Counted from the first letter of the stretch, positions 10,258 through 21,137 are shown. The stretch: 64,000 nucleotides of DNA from Gari tellinella (GCA_922989275.2 OV277861.1:50693623-50757622), one strand, 5' to 3'. Numbers and translations are program-made. Notes: generated from the letters alone by a model not told the origin.

Positions 10258-10489
10258 TATAATAATCTTTATTCAAGTCTCATCATGGATACAACATAAT
10301 ACAGTTACATAATAATTACAAACAAAAGAATGTTCCATGTCATTCAGTTATGAATTATAAGAGACTATCATAGTGGTGTCAAAATGAACACATTCTAGGT
10401 ACTATAAAAATATCCACATTATTTACAATAAAAATGGATATAGTCATCATTATAATATACAAAGTGCATCACAAATCAAATATCACAGT
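10258..10489 (-). other. 3' UTR and tail of the inserted minus-strand LINE
   Basis: Non-coding interval between the LINE stop (10490) and its junction with the interrupted CR1 copy. On the minus strand it contains AATAAA (from CTTTATT near 10270) and ends in an ATTATTATAATC-like simple tail at about 10258-10268, as expected for a target-primed 3' end. Confidence 0.65.
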
Positions 10490-12857
10490 TTATACATTGT
10501 TATATAGCAGACTTCTACGTCTGTTTAAAATAAGATGGCAGGATTTGGCAATAGTGCGTATTAAATTTTCATTAGAAAATATAAAAACAAACTTATCTAT
10601 ATCATTTTTAGTGTTAAAAAGACTGTCAACTTCATAAGCCTTGGTAAAAATATCATTTCTTATATCATTATAAGTACAACATTTCATTATAACATGAAAT
10701 TCATTTTCCACACAGTTTTCACAAAATGGACAAATCCTGTGTTCTTCGGCCAACCTTTCGAATCTTCCCGTCTCTATGCGCAATGGAGCGACACCTGAGC
10801 GAAATTTACTTAAAGCTGACATGTGTTTTTTTGTTGGTATTATCATTTTAACATAGTTTTCAGTTCTAAAATTTTGCTTAAAAAGTTTATAAGTTCTTAA
10901 TTTGTTACCTCCATTGCCAGTTCTAGATTGTTCTGTGTTCACGGTGTCACTCCATTGGCCTTAAAACCTTCTAGTGCCGCTCTTTTTATATCATTTACAA
11001 ATACATGTTTACAAATACTATTTTCAATGAGTGTATACTTGTTTAAATTATAACTTTTTAAAATTCCAAATACTCTATGAAACCAATTTTTACATGTATG
11101 GGTAGCTTTACCAGCACAATATTTAAAAACACGCTTATTCGTTCTATTATCTTCCATATTGACACATCTTGCCCAAAAAGCACAAACAGAATTAAGCTGT
11201 CTTACTATAGCAGGATCCCATCCCATATCTCCAATGATTGCTGCATTTGGTGTATATCTACCAGTACCAAGATAAAACCTCAGTGCACGGTTAAGGACCG
11301 CGTCAATACAAGAAAACGTTTTCGTAACCCAAATAGCAGCCCCATAACTAATAACTGGCCATACCATGGAATTCAATAGTTTGGTAAAAACGTTATATGG
11401 TAGACCCCCAGCATTCTTATATTTGACTATTAATAGCCCCAACGCTCTACCAGCAGCCTGAGAAACAAATTTAGCCATTATATTATAGTCCATGTGTTCA
11501 CTAAGGTGTAAACCAAGATATACATATTTATCACATATACTAACAATATCATTTCCGCAGCTGAATATAGAAGCAGTTCGGTTAATTGAATGTGGTCTAA
11601 AATGTACTACATTACTTTTCTTACAATTTATATTCATCTTATTGGCCTTACTCCAATCAGATAACGCATCCAATAGTCGTTGTAAATCATGTTCATTTTC
11701 GGTTAATAATACTACATCATCAGCGTACATTAAAATACAAAGTTTCTCTCCGTTACCAACATCAACCCCAATTCCCAGACCCTTTGTCAACGTGGCAAGA
11801 TCGTCAATAAAACAATTAAAAATGTTCGGAGAAACACAACAACCCTGTCTTAATCCGACTGCAACATCGAACCAATCAGTGCACATGTTATTTACCCTAA
11901 CACAGGATTTTACAGAATCATATAAAGATTTGACTGCATTCAACATTTTCCCTTTCAACCCCATGGCATAAAGTTTGTTCCATAGTATATCACGATCAAT
12001 CGAGTCATAAGCTTTCTTAAAGTCGATAAAGGCCGCATAGGTAGACTGCTTCTTTTTTATTCTGGTTTCAACAATTGATGTTAAAGTAGATAGATGGTCG
12101 ATAGTACTCCTCTTAGATCTTAAACCGTTCTGCTCATCGTTTAATATGCTTTCTGACTCGATCCATCGTGATATTCTATGATTCAAAACAGTGCAGTATA
12201 ATTTGTACATGACAGGAGCTAAAGTGATACCTCGGTAACAAAGTGGGTCCCGGGGGTCTGTGGTTCCAGACTTGGGTATGGGGTTAATTACTCCCTTACC
12301 CCAGTCTGTAGGTAACTTTCCAGTACTAAAACAAACATTAAAAAGTATATGTAAAAAAGATATTGCTGTATCATTTTTAAAGAGTTCAGCATACATTTGA
12401 TCGAAACCACAGGCTTTACCCTTGTTTGCACTGTTTACCGCACGTCTCACTTCATCTATAGCTATAGCATTATTAAAATCTCTATCCTCCTCTTGGATAT
12501 GCTGAGCGGCATTATAAATATTATTTAAGGTATGATCCTGTTGATTCTGCTGTATAGTGTCTTGAGGATTATATAAATTATAGAAACATGATCTCCACTT
12601 CTCAAGCACAACACTTTTATCTCTGTCTATAGACCCATCATCTAAAACAACTTCTAGAGGTATATTATATTTTTTAGAATGTGAAATACCAACTTTACCT
12701 ATCGTTTTCCAAAATTCTGTATTATTATTAGCTGCGTTGTCACTCAATTCTAGCTGTAGTATATACCAATGTTTACGTTTTGATCTTTGCACTGCCCGAC
12801 CAAAGGATTTTCTTTTAGCAACATAAACAGTCTTAAGCTTGCGTTTTTCCGATAAGA
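10490..12857 (-). pseudogene. 5'-truncated LINE (reverse transcriptase to C-terminal zinc knuckle) inserted in another LINE
   Basis: Minus-strand ORF2 with a complete reverse transcriptase. Motifs in order: KACGFDQMYAELFK, INPIPKSG, YRGITLAPVMYKLYC, NGLRSKRSTIDHL, AAFIDFKKAYDSIDRD, GLRQGCCVSPNIFNCFIDDL and the catalytic LMYADDVVLLTE. The C-terminal part continues in another frame from 10942 (GGNKLRTYKLFKQNF) to CPFCENCVENEFHVIMKC, a CxxC/H/C zinc knuckle typical of LINE C-termini. One frame change at about 10940 separates it from the upstream 652-codon frame. No endonuclease is present. The first residues of that frame (12897 to about 12858) are host CR1 sequence read backwards, so the true element starts near SEKRKLKTVYV. 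Clade not assigned. It has few lesions, so it looks younger than its host LINE. Confidence 0.85.
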
Positions 12858-13836
12858 TAGAGTATGGTATAAAGGACTTCTTTTTAAACTCAAACAATAT
12901 GGCTTATGTGACCATCTCTACAACTGGTTATCGGATTATCAACAAAGAGTCTTATCGGACCATCTTTCTCTCAATATAAAACACTTAATGCCGTAGTACC
13001 GCAAGGATCTGTTCTTGGCCCTCTTCTGTTTTTAAGCTTTGTTAATGATATTGCAGACAATTTATTAAGTACTACACGTTTATTTGCTGACGATAGTTCC
13101 TTAGCACATTCATCTGATAATATACTAGTAGCTGTAATTGAAGCCACTATAAACTCAGATCTACAGAAAGTATCTGAATGGTCAAAACAATGGTTAGTCC
13201 AGTTAAACCCAAATAAAACAGAGGTCATGTTCTTTTCATTTTTACAATCTGGCAGACCAAACATTATTTTTTAGGATTCATCATTATATTTTACTGAAAA
13301 TCATAAACATTTAGGTTTAACTTTTAGCTCAAACGGTACTTGGCATGAATACATTAACCAAATCACTTTAAAAGTGAGCAACACTTGGGTCATTTAGGGC
13401 ATTAAAGTACAAGATCAGTAGAAAAACACTTCATCAGATTTATTTGTCATATTTAAGACCATATATCCTAGTCCAATATCTGCAAGTTATGTAGATAACA
13501 ATTGAGTGTATCTGGGCTGGGTGGTCACATGTGGGGGAGGACATATGGATTTTCTTTTCTTCTTTATACTTGAATTAAGTTTTCCTTTTCCTTTTCTTTT
13601 TGTAAACTAAGATAGAAATATTTTCTTCTGCATTACAGCATAACGTACTTACAATTGACATCAAGGGAAGGGCCTTCTCTAATGTGGGTATAACTTGTGG
13701 CCCAACCCGTTTGCAATATTTTATAATCGTTTGATAATTTGTATACATATATGCTGTAAAAACTGTGTACATGTTAGTCGATAAATGTATATGACATCTG
13801 ATATATCCAATAAAATATGATTAAATCAAATAAAAA
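12858..13836 (+). pseudogene. CR1-like LINE ORF2, 3' part and 3' UTR
   Basis: Continuation of the copy broken at 10257. RVWYKGLLFKLKQYGLCDHL resumes the protein exactly after the D of KTFD. Then come VPQGSVLGPLLFL, TRLFADDSSLAHSS (the catalytic block, here FADD) and NPNKTEVMFFS. Stops and frame changes follow (HKHLGLTFSSNGTWHEYINQ is still clear), and similarity fades at SYVDNN near 13500. The remainder is T-rich 3' UTR ending near AATAAAATATGATTAAATC at 13810-13830. It is inactive. One base, or GAT, at the junction is the only candidate target duplication. Confidence 0.82.
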
Positions 13837-14257
13837 ATATTAAAGGCTATGCCTTTATCTTTTATGAGTGGTCACTTAATGCAAGTTTGCTTGTATAACA
13901 AGTATGGTTGCAGGGCTCGAGATAAGGGGAGTATTTCAAAAACTATAATCTTTATTTCTGCAGACAACAATATTAAAGCAGACGACAATATGGCGGTGAA
14001 GGGGTAAAAACCTCACGACAAAGTTGATCATGAAAGGGGTAAACTGATTTCAGTAACCTAAATAGAATGCAGTTTTACAGTAGAATTATATACTGTTTAT
14101 ATATAAAACATGTCAAAGTGTTATGAGCCGATAAATATTCTGAGTTCTGAGCACAGGGTTTGTTTAAAGTTTAAAGTTTTATAACCTCGGAACCATATCA
14201 TTAAAAAGGTAGCATGCCATGTAAAGGTCAGCACATCAAACAACGGTTCTACTCGTA
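13837..14257. other. Chimeric MITE debris
   Basis: Contains a family G left end (AGGGCTCGAGATAAGGGG to CTTTATTTCTG, 13913-13962). It runs directly into a family E right end (GCAGACGACAATATGG, GGTGAAGGGGTAAAA, 13975-14040), a fusion of two decayed elements. No gene is seen. Confidence 0.5.
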
Positions 14258-14485
14258 TTAACCCATTTGTGCCCACGATCATATATATGGGACATAAGCA
14301 AACAGTGTAGACTCTGATCAGACGCCGCATTATGCGGCGTCTTATCAGAGTCTACACTGTTTGCTGATAGGAATTTCAATATAAAACAAAATGAAAATGA
14401 AAATTTTGACCATGCATCCCTTTGATAAAAAGGGACTAATCCAATATATAAACATGGAAGAATCCACTGGGTATAAATGGGTTAA
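14258..14485. mobile_element. Family J hairpin MITE
   Basis: TTAA-flanked with inverted ends TTAACCCATTTGTGCCC and GGGTATAAATGGGTTAA. Core 14299-14363 has arms CAAACAGTGTAGACTCTGAT. The inner motif GACGCCGCAT pairs with ATGCGGCGTC. Relative to family E, the outer stem differs on both arms together. Confidence 0.85.
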
Positions 14486-14976
14486 TGTAGCTATGGCGTT
14501 CAATAATATGCGATAATTCCTGGCGTATTGTCTGCGACACTGAGATGCAAGAAGCTTTTTTAACGTCGGATACAATATAACAGTAATCATAATCTGTAAC
14601 AGCTATTTTACGAGAAACACAAGTATAATATAAATAAGATTAAAAATGCTGTAAACAGAAAAGGCTGTAAAAGAAAGTATAAGAAAGCGCTTTGAGATAC
14701 GCTGACGTGTAGGTCGTGTGACGTTTTCTGACAAATCATAGACACTCTTATATCTATTGACTTCCACTGATTTTTATAAATAATGTATATTTCGAACGCC
14801 ACTGACCATTATAAATAACAAAGTACCATGTATATATATGTGGTAATGGTAGACACATTGACCTTATTTCCTGAATAAAATATATCTAAAAGTATAAGAA
14901 TAAGTATGGACATGAATTTTTCTGACATTTATCCTTCAATTTTCCACCGCCATGAATAGTAAAATATCAATGGCCA
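14486..14976. other. Unassigned stretch
   Basis: AT-rich. It contains a family-like TATATATATG tract near 14830. No reading frame with recognisable similarity. Confidence 0.35.
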
Positions 14977-14989
14977 TGACATGTCTTCT

Positions 14990-15228
14990 TCGAAAATAAT
15001 TGGCACATTCACCGTTGTCCTGAAATATACAGTCAAAATATCGTCTGCATTGATAGTGTCGTCAGTAATATTTTTTAAGTCAGAATTATGGCATTTTACT
15101 GAAGAAAAAACGAAAAGAGTGACAAACGGTTTGGATCCACATCAGATGCGACCATTACGCGGCGTCTAATCTGGATCCAAACTGTTTGCAAAGTTAGCCA
15201 AGTCTCGGTTAGCATGATAAGGGTTAAT
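14990..15228. mobile_element. Family E hairpin MITE
   Basis: Core 15123-15188 starts CAAACGGTTTGGATCCACAT and is partly unpaired because of ATGCGACCATTACGC at the centre. Right end GCATGATAAGGGTTAA. Left end poorly defined. The block AAATATCGTCTGCATTGATA matches the family subterminal region. Confidence 0.65.
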
Positions 15229-15699
15229 ACGATTACTCAACAAAATGTTATGTGGTTAAAGACATCACATGGCCAAGCTTGGGTGGTAACACCTACCCCT
15301 GTAGATAGTTTGAGTCAAAGCATGCACTAACGGTGGTAGCGTCTAGGTAAAGAACCATCCAGGCGTCTCATGTGAGGCCCGCACCTAATATTTGATAGCT
15401 TGGTTAGTAAAACCCATTGAAAAACCTATTGAGATCTATTATGTAAGGGCCTCTTTTCAAAGCTGAGCCATCGCCTGAAAAAATTTCTCATGCTGTATAC
15501 CGGTATATACCTGGATTTTGACACCTAATGAACAATGGAGGGGGAATCAATGAATGGACTGGCTTAATGTCTTTAAATTTAGAAGCGCTTTACCTTAAAA
15601 CAAATCTGACTTAGCCATTGCACTGCCGTCATGGCGTAATAACCCGACACCTTAACAGTCTCGTCGCCATATGACCATATTTTGTGTCGCGATGCCGTC
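15229..15699. other. Unassigned stretch
   Basis: No frame, repeat end or RNA gene recognised. GC content is slightly higher than the surroundings. It could be unique sequence. Confidence 0.35.
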
Positions 15700-15891
15700 A
15701 ATTCCAACTCAATCAATTAAAACCTTAATATCTGCTTTTACTTATAAATTTTTTGAATCATATGCGTTTTGACTGAAAAGGCATTGATATAAGTGTCAAA
15801 AGTGTGTGTCCTACATGTTACACGGCGTCTGGTCGGGATCTAAACTGTTTAAAAATGTTAGTGATATCGGCATTGGCAGTGACAGGGTTAA
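15700..15891. mobile_element. Decayed family E MITE sharing TTAA with a D copy
   Basis: Right hairpin arm CACGGCGTCTGGTCGGGATC survives and the left arm is lost. Right end GCAGTGACAGGGTTAA ends at the TTAA (15888-15891) from which the next element starts. Confidence 0.6.
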
Positions 15892-16137
15892 CATATTCAA
15901 CCTTAGCGACGAGTATACTCGTCATTTACAAACAGTGTACCTGTAAAGATAACACTTGTCCCATGCAAACATTGTAAACCCTGACCAGAGGGCTCCTTAA
16001 GGAGCCATCTGATCAGGGTCTACACTGTTTGTCGTTTTGCATATTACTGTTAAAATCAACCCTTATTAGTAAAAAAGGACAAGACTTATTTCGAAATTGG
16101 AATTTTCCATTTAAAGTTTCAGGGGTGAATGAGTTAA
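15888..16137 (-). mobile_element. Family D hairpin MITE
   Basis: Reverse orientation: TTAACATATTCAACCTTAGC to TTTCAGGGGTGAATGAGTTAA. The core at 15965-16031 centres on GGCTCCTTAAGGAGCC with a few mismatches. The element shares TTAA 15888-15891 with the E relic on its left. Confidence 0.82.
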
Positions 16138-16309
16138 ACCTTCCGTATCTATGCCTGGATATGGCAATTAAAATTATCCGTACGTGTTTGTCGGAAAAGT
16201 TTATTTCCGATAAAAATGGTTAGCTAAACACAAGTTACACTGTGTCTCTATAGCAAAACATTTCATATGAAATAGCAAACTGTATGCCTACATACCGTGA
16301 TGGCTTTAC

Positions 16310-16505
16310 ACTATATAAAGCTCACCAGGATGTGATACCGCTCAGTCCGGAGTCCGTCGTTCGTCCGTCCGTCCATCAACAATTGCAAACAACTTCTTCC
16401 TTGAAACCAACAGTCCCAGCGTAACCAGACTTATTCAAATACATGATGTTTGTTTAAGCTTCAAAGGTTGTTCAAAGAAAGTATAAATGGGGCTAATGGT
16501 ATTGT
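16310..16505. repeat. Unclassified repeat with GTCCGTCC block, left part
   Basis: Contains CGTTCGTCCGTCCGTCCATC and CAATTGCAAACAACTTCTTCC. A related segment resumes at 16762 (GCCTTCTTCTCCGAAGCTAC). TTGTTCAAAGAA occurs on both sides, so the intervening element (16506-16760) interrupted an older tandem-type repeat. Confidence 0.45.
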
Positions 16506-16760
16506 CAGGGCTGCCATTTCTCCGGATTTTTCCTAAATATTCGGATTTTTTTCTAGTACATGGTAACTTAAAGCAGGCTGAAAGTAAAGTAGAATGCGCC
16601 TTAAGGCGCATTCTGCTTTACTTCCAGTCTGCTTTAAGCAGCCACATGTCAACGAACATAGAACCAGGCGATGGGGTAAAGGTACGATTCGTAAAATGGC
16701 ACTTGAAAAATGCAAATTTGGAAATCTTGGGATTTCTCATGTCAACTTATGGCAGCCCTG
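16506..16760. mobile_element. TIR element with CAGGGCTGCCAT ends, disrupted by family B
   Basis: Left end CAGGGCTGCCATTTCTCCGG and right end CTTATGGCAGCCCTG are inverted. A family B core sits inside (about 16568-16637, centre GCGCCTTAAGGCGC). The B right end GATGGGGTAAAGG is present, so B inserted here. Another end of the same outer family is at 18990-19052 (GGAGAAATGGCAGCCCTG). Confidence 0.65.
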
Positions 16761-17690
16761 TATTGTTGCAATGGCAACCGTGCACAATATCTAAGAAAAG
16801 CCTTCTTCTCCGAAGCTACTGGTCCGATTTCAATTGGGTTATCACCAAAATACCCCTCAATGGTTAGACTTTAAAACTTGTTCAAAGAATTTTCATCCGT
16901 AAAAAACATAGCCACCAGAGGGCGTGGGTATTTTCCATTCAATCTCCAAGATATTGTAAGCGCATTGTGCATTATAATGTATGCAAATAATTATATGTGT
17001 AAAATATATATGAGAAGAAAATGTATATTTAAATGGTATGCTATGTCATCAAATGTCAAGGTCACAGTTGCTAACATATATTTATTCACTGTTTACAGTC
17101 TAAACTTGATATGTATACAGCTGTTGCCTTGAACCATTACCAATCCATCTACTAGTATATCACCCAACATTGATTTTGACCTTGACCTAATCTGGACTTA
17201 GGAAAGGTTTCAAATATAATGCCAATGATGACACAGTGGGCATAAGCGTTTATTTAACATCGTCTTGTTTTTCGTATGATATGCTGCTTCTGACGGCGCT
17301 TATTTTCGAAGCTTTTGCGAATGTCTTATTTAACCATTGTTTTTCGATGTGTATGATTCAAATACTAGTATAGGTGTAGTATTGTGAAACCATCACAGTG
17401 GTAGATCTACACAAGTTGTAAGGGTTTTTGGCGAAAACATGCATGGTATCACTTGTTCTTTTCGGGAATTGTTTGACAACGAATGTGGGACGAATTTACA
17501 CCAAATGATAAATTTGGAACAAGCAGTTCTAATCTATAAACTCTTAGATTTACCAATTGTTATGACGGTTGCTAACAAACTTGTTGAAAAGTCATTCAAC
17601 CCCATCACTTCCGTGACGTCATCTGCTTTAAAGAAGTGTTGTCTGATTTTGTTTCTCAAATTAAAAGTTGAGGTATTTCAACTATTTTGA
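16761..17690. other. Unassigned stretch with part of an older repeat
   Basis: The first about 150 bp continue the repeat at 16310. The remainder (16910-17690) shows no confirmed gene. A frame at 17439-17690 lacks recognisable similarity and has no splice or start context that persuades me. Confidence 0.35.
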
Positions 17691-17691
17691 C

Positions 17692-17825
17692 ATTAGGAAT
17701 ATGGAAATCAGTGACAACACGAATGAAGAACGACGTTCTTCATTCGTGGTGACAACAGTTTCGATAAAGATCAACAAAGATAAAGATCGCGGTCATTAGT
17801 TGGTGTAAAGCAGTGAAGGGGTTAA
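17692..17825. repeat. Palindrome with a novel stem in an E-like end
   Basis: CACGAATGAAGAACG is followed by its mirror CGTTCTTCATTCGTG at about 17716-17747, flanked by TGACAACA on both sides. The right flank ends GCAGTGAAGGGGTTAA, an E-type terminus. The stem sequence is unrelated to the usual E core. Confidence 0.55.
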
Positions 17826-17845
17826 ACGAAAATTGAATACAGTTT

Positions 17846-18095
17846 TACAGTGGAGAATCTGTTATTCTTTCCCAATAAACGCGTTTACGCTAAAACTATT
17901 ATTTGCAGTGCAAACAGTTTGGAGCCAGATCAGACGCCGGGTAACCCGGCGTCTGATCAGGCTCCAAACTGTTTGCCACCAAGATAAACAAGAATTATCA
18001 GAATTGCCCAAAAATTGTACTTTTCTACGTTTTAGTGCTTTGAGTTTGCGTACGTTTGCGTTTAAACGGGAAAGAATAACAGATTCTCCACTGTA
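17846..18095 (+). mobile_element. Family A hairpin MITE, complete
   Basis: 250 bp from TACAGTGGAGAATCTG to GATTCTCCACTGTA, with TA at both edges. Core 17911-17975 pairs throughout except one A/A mismatch, GAGCCAGATC against GATCAGGCTC. The same mismatch occurs in the copies at 29280, 39334 and 52769. Confidence 0.9.
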
Positions 18096-18201
18096 CCATA
18101 TCGATTTCCTTATAAATAGGCAGTTTTACATTTTGAGCCTATTGTGTTTAGAGGGTTTGTTTACACTAAAACTGGTATAAACCACAAATATGACTGATCA
18201 C

Positions 18202-18418
18202 AACCCTTTTGCACGCTATGAAATATGTCGTTTGCTAAAGTTTTTGTCTGAAACAATTCACACATTCGATTTATCTGTATTTTCTTCTAAAATATTTAAT
18301 CAGAGTGTCAAACAGTTTGAAAAAAGATGAGACGCCGGGCTACCCGGCGTCTCATCTGGAACCAAACTGTTTGCAATAGTTATTGCAAGTTCGTCTGCAG
18401 CGTGGAAAAGGATAAAAC
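18202..18418. mobile_element. Family E hairpin MITE
   Basis: Core at about 18309-18373. Left arm start CAAACAGTTTG is followed by AAAAAAGATGAG where GGACCAGATGAG would be expected. The inner stem GACGCCGGG/CCCGGCGTC is perfect. Ends are eroded (ACAACCCTTTTGCACGC on the left). Confidence 0.7.
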
Positions 18419-18419
18419 C

Positions 18420-18989
18420 TGAGAACAGCTGCCACTCTGGACAACGAATTTGTGGTAATTTGCGGTATTATTGTTTTTAAAAACTTTTTAGCGAGACGAG
18501 AATATGAAGATAATTTCTTTAGGGTCTTTCTGTATTATTCGTAACAAGTATTAAACAGTGACATGCGCTTAGAAAACACTTTGTTATATTGGATGGTCGT
18601 TTTATACAAGTGTTTGTGTGTTTAGACGGAAATGGGGTCTATCGATTTATTGGGAGTTATAATGGTATATCGTGTATGGACAAGGCATTGTAATGTATTA
18701 CCCAAACTCTAAGTCATTCACCACAAAAACTTTTATTGAACATTTCCAATTTCCAGTCCATTGTTTGATTATTAAAGGTTTATGAAAAATATTCCTAAAA
18801 GGGAATTAATGTTGGAGTAAAATATTAAAATTGATCTTTTCTAATATTAATGTTCGACCTTTATATGCCTTTATGAAAGAAAACCATGTCCATGTATTAT
18901 GAACTTTGATTTTATGGCAAAATGCGTGAAACAATAATGTGACATGATTTTCTTTGACAAGTGGCCATACAGGTAGAAATTATACCATA
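18420..18989. other. Unassigned AT-rich stretch
   Basis: No gene or repeat end recognised. Confidence 0.3.
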
Positions 18990-19052
18990 TATACCATATA
19001 CTAGTAAAAAAAATCCGAAGATTTAGGAAAAATCCGGAGAAATGGCAGCCCT
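18990..19052. mobile_element. Right end of the CAGGGCTGCCAT TIR element
   Basis: AAAATCCGAAGATTTAGGAA and GGAGAAATGGCAGCCCTG match, in inverse, the left end of the element at 16506. Only this end is present. Confidence 0.5.
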
Positions 19053-19079
19053 GGAGTAATTAAATAATGTAAGGATTTT

Positions 19080-19281
19080 CAGGGTTCCAGATAAGGGGAA
19101 GTAAACTGAACAAATCCAGCATTTTCTCACTTATTTCAGCACCAAATCCTATAGTGTTACTTCTCATTAGAATCGTCTCTTCGAGACGATTCTGATAAGT
19201 AGTGACACCATAGGGTTTAAAGTAGAAATAAAGATTTTAACTTTTTAAATACATGTACTCCCTTTATCTGGAACCCTGGGT
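19080..19281. mobile_element. Family G hairpin MITE
   Basis: Ends CAGGGTTCCAGATAAGGG and CCTTTATCTGGAACCCTG are inverted. The stem includes CCTATAGTGTTACTTCTCAT, is centred on CGTCTCTTCGAGACG, and is mirrored by GTAGTGACACCATAGG. About 200 bp, non-coding. Confidence 0.8.
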
Positions 19282-19369
19282 TTATTTTACAATATATATT
19301 GCAAAATATTAAATAGTTCATACCCTGTTTAGATGGCTACTTTATGGTCTCGCTGTTAGGAAAGGACAC

Positions 19370-19440
19370 ATTTATACTGCACAGGTACAATGATTGTAAA
19401 TGACGAGTAAAGTCGTCGGTAGGGCTGAATGTGTTAATGC
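19370..19440. mobile_element. Family D right-end relic
   Basis: GTACAATGATTGTAAATGACG, then GTCGGTAGGGCTGAATGTG and TTAA. This is the right terminus of family D, and the hairpin is gone. Confidence 0.55.
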
Positions 19441-19687
19441 CAAAAATGCCGCCCAAAAACACAAAAGTCTCCCGAAACTAAAATTAGGCGATTTTATGTA
19501 GATCTATGTAGACCTATTTAGATTGTTTCTGTTGTCTGAAGCCTGTATTAAAAAATCTGTATTCACTACCATTATTATGTATATAAAGTAGTTCTTTTTA
19601 CACGGCTAAAGAAAGGTACTACTTTATATGCATCATTCCTGCTAAATGAACATATTCTCCAACCCATTAGTATGTGTTTATTATACG

Positions 19688-20322
19688 GTTTTGTCATAAA
19701 ATTATTGCCAGTATTTAGGCAAGTTTAATCATGAGAGATGTAGGCCAATTTTATTCAACTGGCAGGGCGGAGCTAACCTTTGGCAAAGATGAACTAATTT
19801 ACTTTTGATTTTAGGGTTGATAGGTATAGTTCCGTATTAAATCGTTATTGTCCGATGCTTTCAAGTTGAAGAAACACAATTTATGTGTGCACCAATATCC
19901 AGTGCAATTGGTATATACAGTGCTCCCTCTGTAAAACAACACCCAATGGAAGACAAAGATTGCATGTGTTGTTCGTAGGGAATTTTTATAGGAAGGGAAA
20001 TTAAGACTTGGTTAACATTTGCAAACAGCTTTAATCCAGATCAGACGCCGCGTAACGCGGCGTCTGGTCTGGATTCAAGCTGTTTGTCATTCTTCATTAT
20101 CTTCCTTCTGCCAAAATGTCCATTGATATGTAGTATTGAGAAAAAACCGGCAGACGACAACGGTAAATTCCGATAATAAAAAAGCGTGCTGTCGCCCCCT
20201 AAGTTGAAATGCAATGGTCCGCATCGAAACTCCGCCCTGACAGGTCAATAAAATCGGTATATATATTGGTTTGTCATAATATTATTGCCAGTTTTAGGCA
20301 AGTTTAATCATGAGAGGTAGAA
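19688..20322. repeat. Element with inverted repeats inside direct repeats, holding a nested H MITE
   Basis: Inverted pair: ATTTTATTCAACTGGCAGGG (19752) and CCCTGACAGGTCAATAAAAT (ends 20254). Outside it is a direct repeat of about 50 bp, TATTGCCAGTTTTAGGCAAG with TTTAATCATGAGAG, at about 19690-19745 and 20268-20322. A family H element lies inside. The arrangement (direct, inverted, inverted, direct) suggests an insertion with a long target duplication or a local duplication. Confidence 0.55.
19919..20175. mobile_element. Family H hairpin MITE
   Basis: Left end ACAGTGCTCCCTCTGTAAAA. Core 20022-20086 has arms CAAACAGCTTTAATCCAGAT, centre CGCGTAACGCG and a near-perfect mirror. The right part GGCAGACGACAACGG is typical and the right end is lost. 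Confidence 0.75.
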
Positions 20323-20340
20323 TTTCTACTGCATCGGGTT

Positions 20341-20559
20341 ATAATTGACCACTTCACTGCCATACCCCGAATACACTAGTATTTACACACTATTTGAATC
20401 CTGATCAGACGCCGAGTAACTCGGCTTTTGATCAGAATCACTACTGTTTAACACTCGGATCAAAGTTTCTTCAGTCAAATGCCTAAAATCTAAATTTGAG
20501 ATATAAAAGCAGACTACAATTGTTTAAAACCAATGACGTCAAGGCAGAAAAGTGGTTAA
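20341..20559. mobile_element. Family E hairpin MITE
   Basis: Core at about 20388-20450, centre CCGAGTAACTCGG, several mismatches in the outer arms. Right end GCAGAAAAGTGGTTAA (TTAA 20556-20559). GAAGCAGACTACAATTG-like subterminal block. Confidence 0.65.
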
Positions 20560-20790
20560 TTTTGTTAAGAGCTTACTCGGCAAAACAGAAATGTATAACC
20601 GCTCGTCTGGTATTTGCACACAGTATTGTGTTGTTCTTTATTTGAAGTATAGCTAAGACATGTATAATCGCGGCCTAATCGGGTAAACAATTCAAGGCTA
20701 TACTCTTACCTCTTGTTGTAGTCTTGTATTTATCTAACCCTTCTATATTCGTAAGAGTGTTTGCTTTAAATTTGCCATATGCAAATTTTC

Positions 20791-21065
20791 TTAACCCATA
20801 ACTCAATAGATAGAGCTAATCATGTTAACGTCGAATTTATTTTTCCACTGAAGAAAACAGTTCCAATATAATACAGACATTATTACAGTCATGAATATGT
20901 ACCATAAGAAATAGTTTCTAAATATTTGAGAGGGTAGCTTTAATCAGGCTGAAAGTAAAACGGAATCGGCCTGAAAGCGCATTCTGCTTTACTTTGAGGT
21001 TTCAAACTGCTTTGAGTGGCCACCCGTCTTCAAAACTAGAAACAGATTATTGAGTAAAGGGTTAA
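20791..21065. mobile_element. Degraded family B MITE
   Basis: TTAACCCATAACTCAATAGA to TTGAGTAAAGGGTTAA. The hairpin is decayed: GGAATCGGCCTGAAAGCGC replaces the perfect centre, and an extra GAGGTTTCAAA lies in the right arm. Confidence 0.7.
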
Positions 21066-21137
21066 GTTAAGTCTCATGTATTTTGAATTGAAGAAAATTA
21101 AAGACACTCTAGACACAGACTGTTAATATAAATACTA

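Noticed and set aside
12858..12897. N-terminal residues MFEFKKKSFIPYS of the inserted LINE protein
   Set aside because: These codons are the antisense of the interrupted CR1-like LINE, so they are not part of the inserted element.
16310..16505. Promoter or gene start near TATATAAAG
   Set aside because: The TATATAAAG at 16312 precedes repeat sequence with GTCCGTCC blocks and no downstream gene.
17833..18180. Open frames of 60-126 codons through A elements, with recurring peptide pieces such as QTVWSQIRRRVTRRL
   Set aside because: The same peptide recurs wherever an A hairpin occurs, on both strands, because the palindrome lacks stops in that frame. It is not a protein family.
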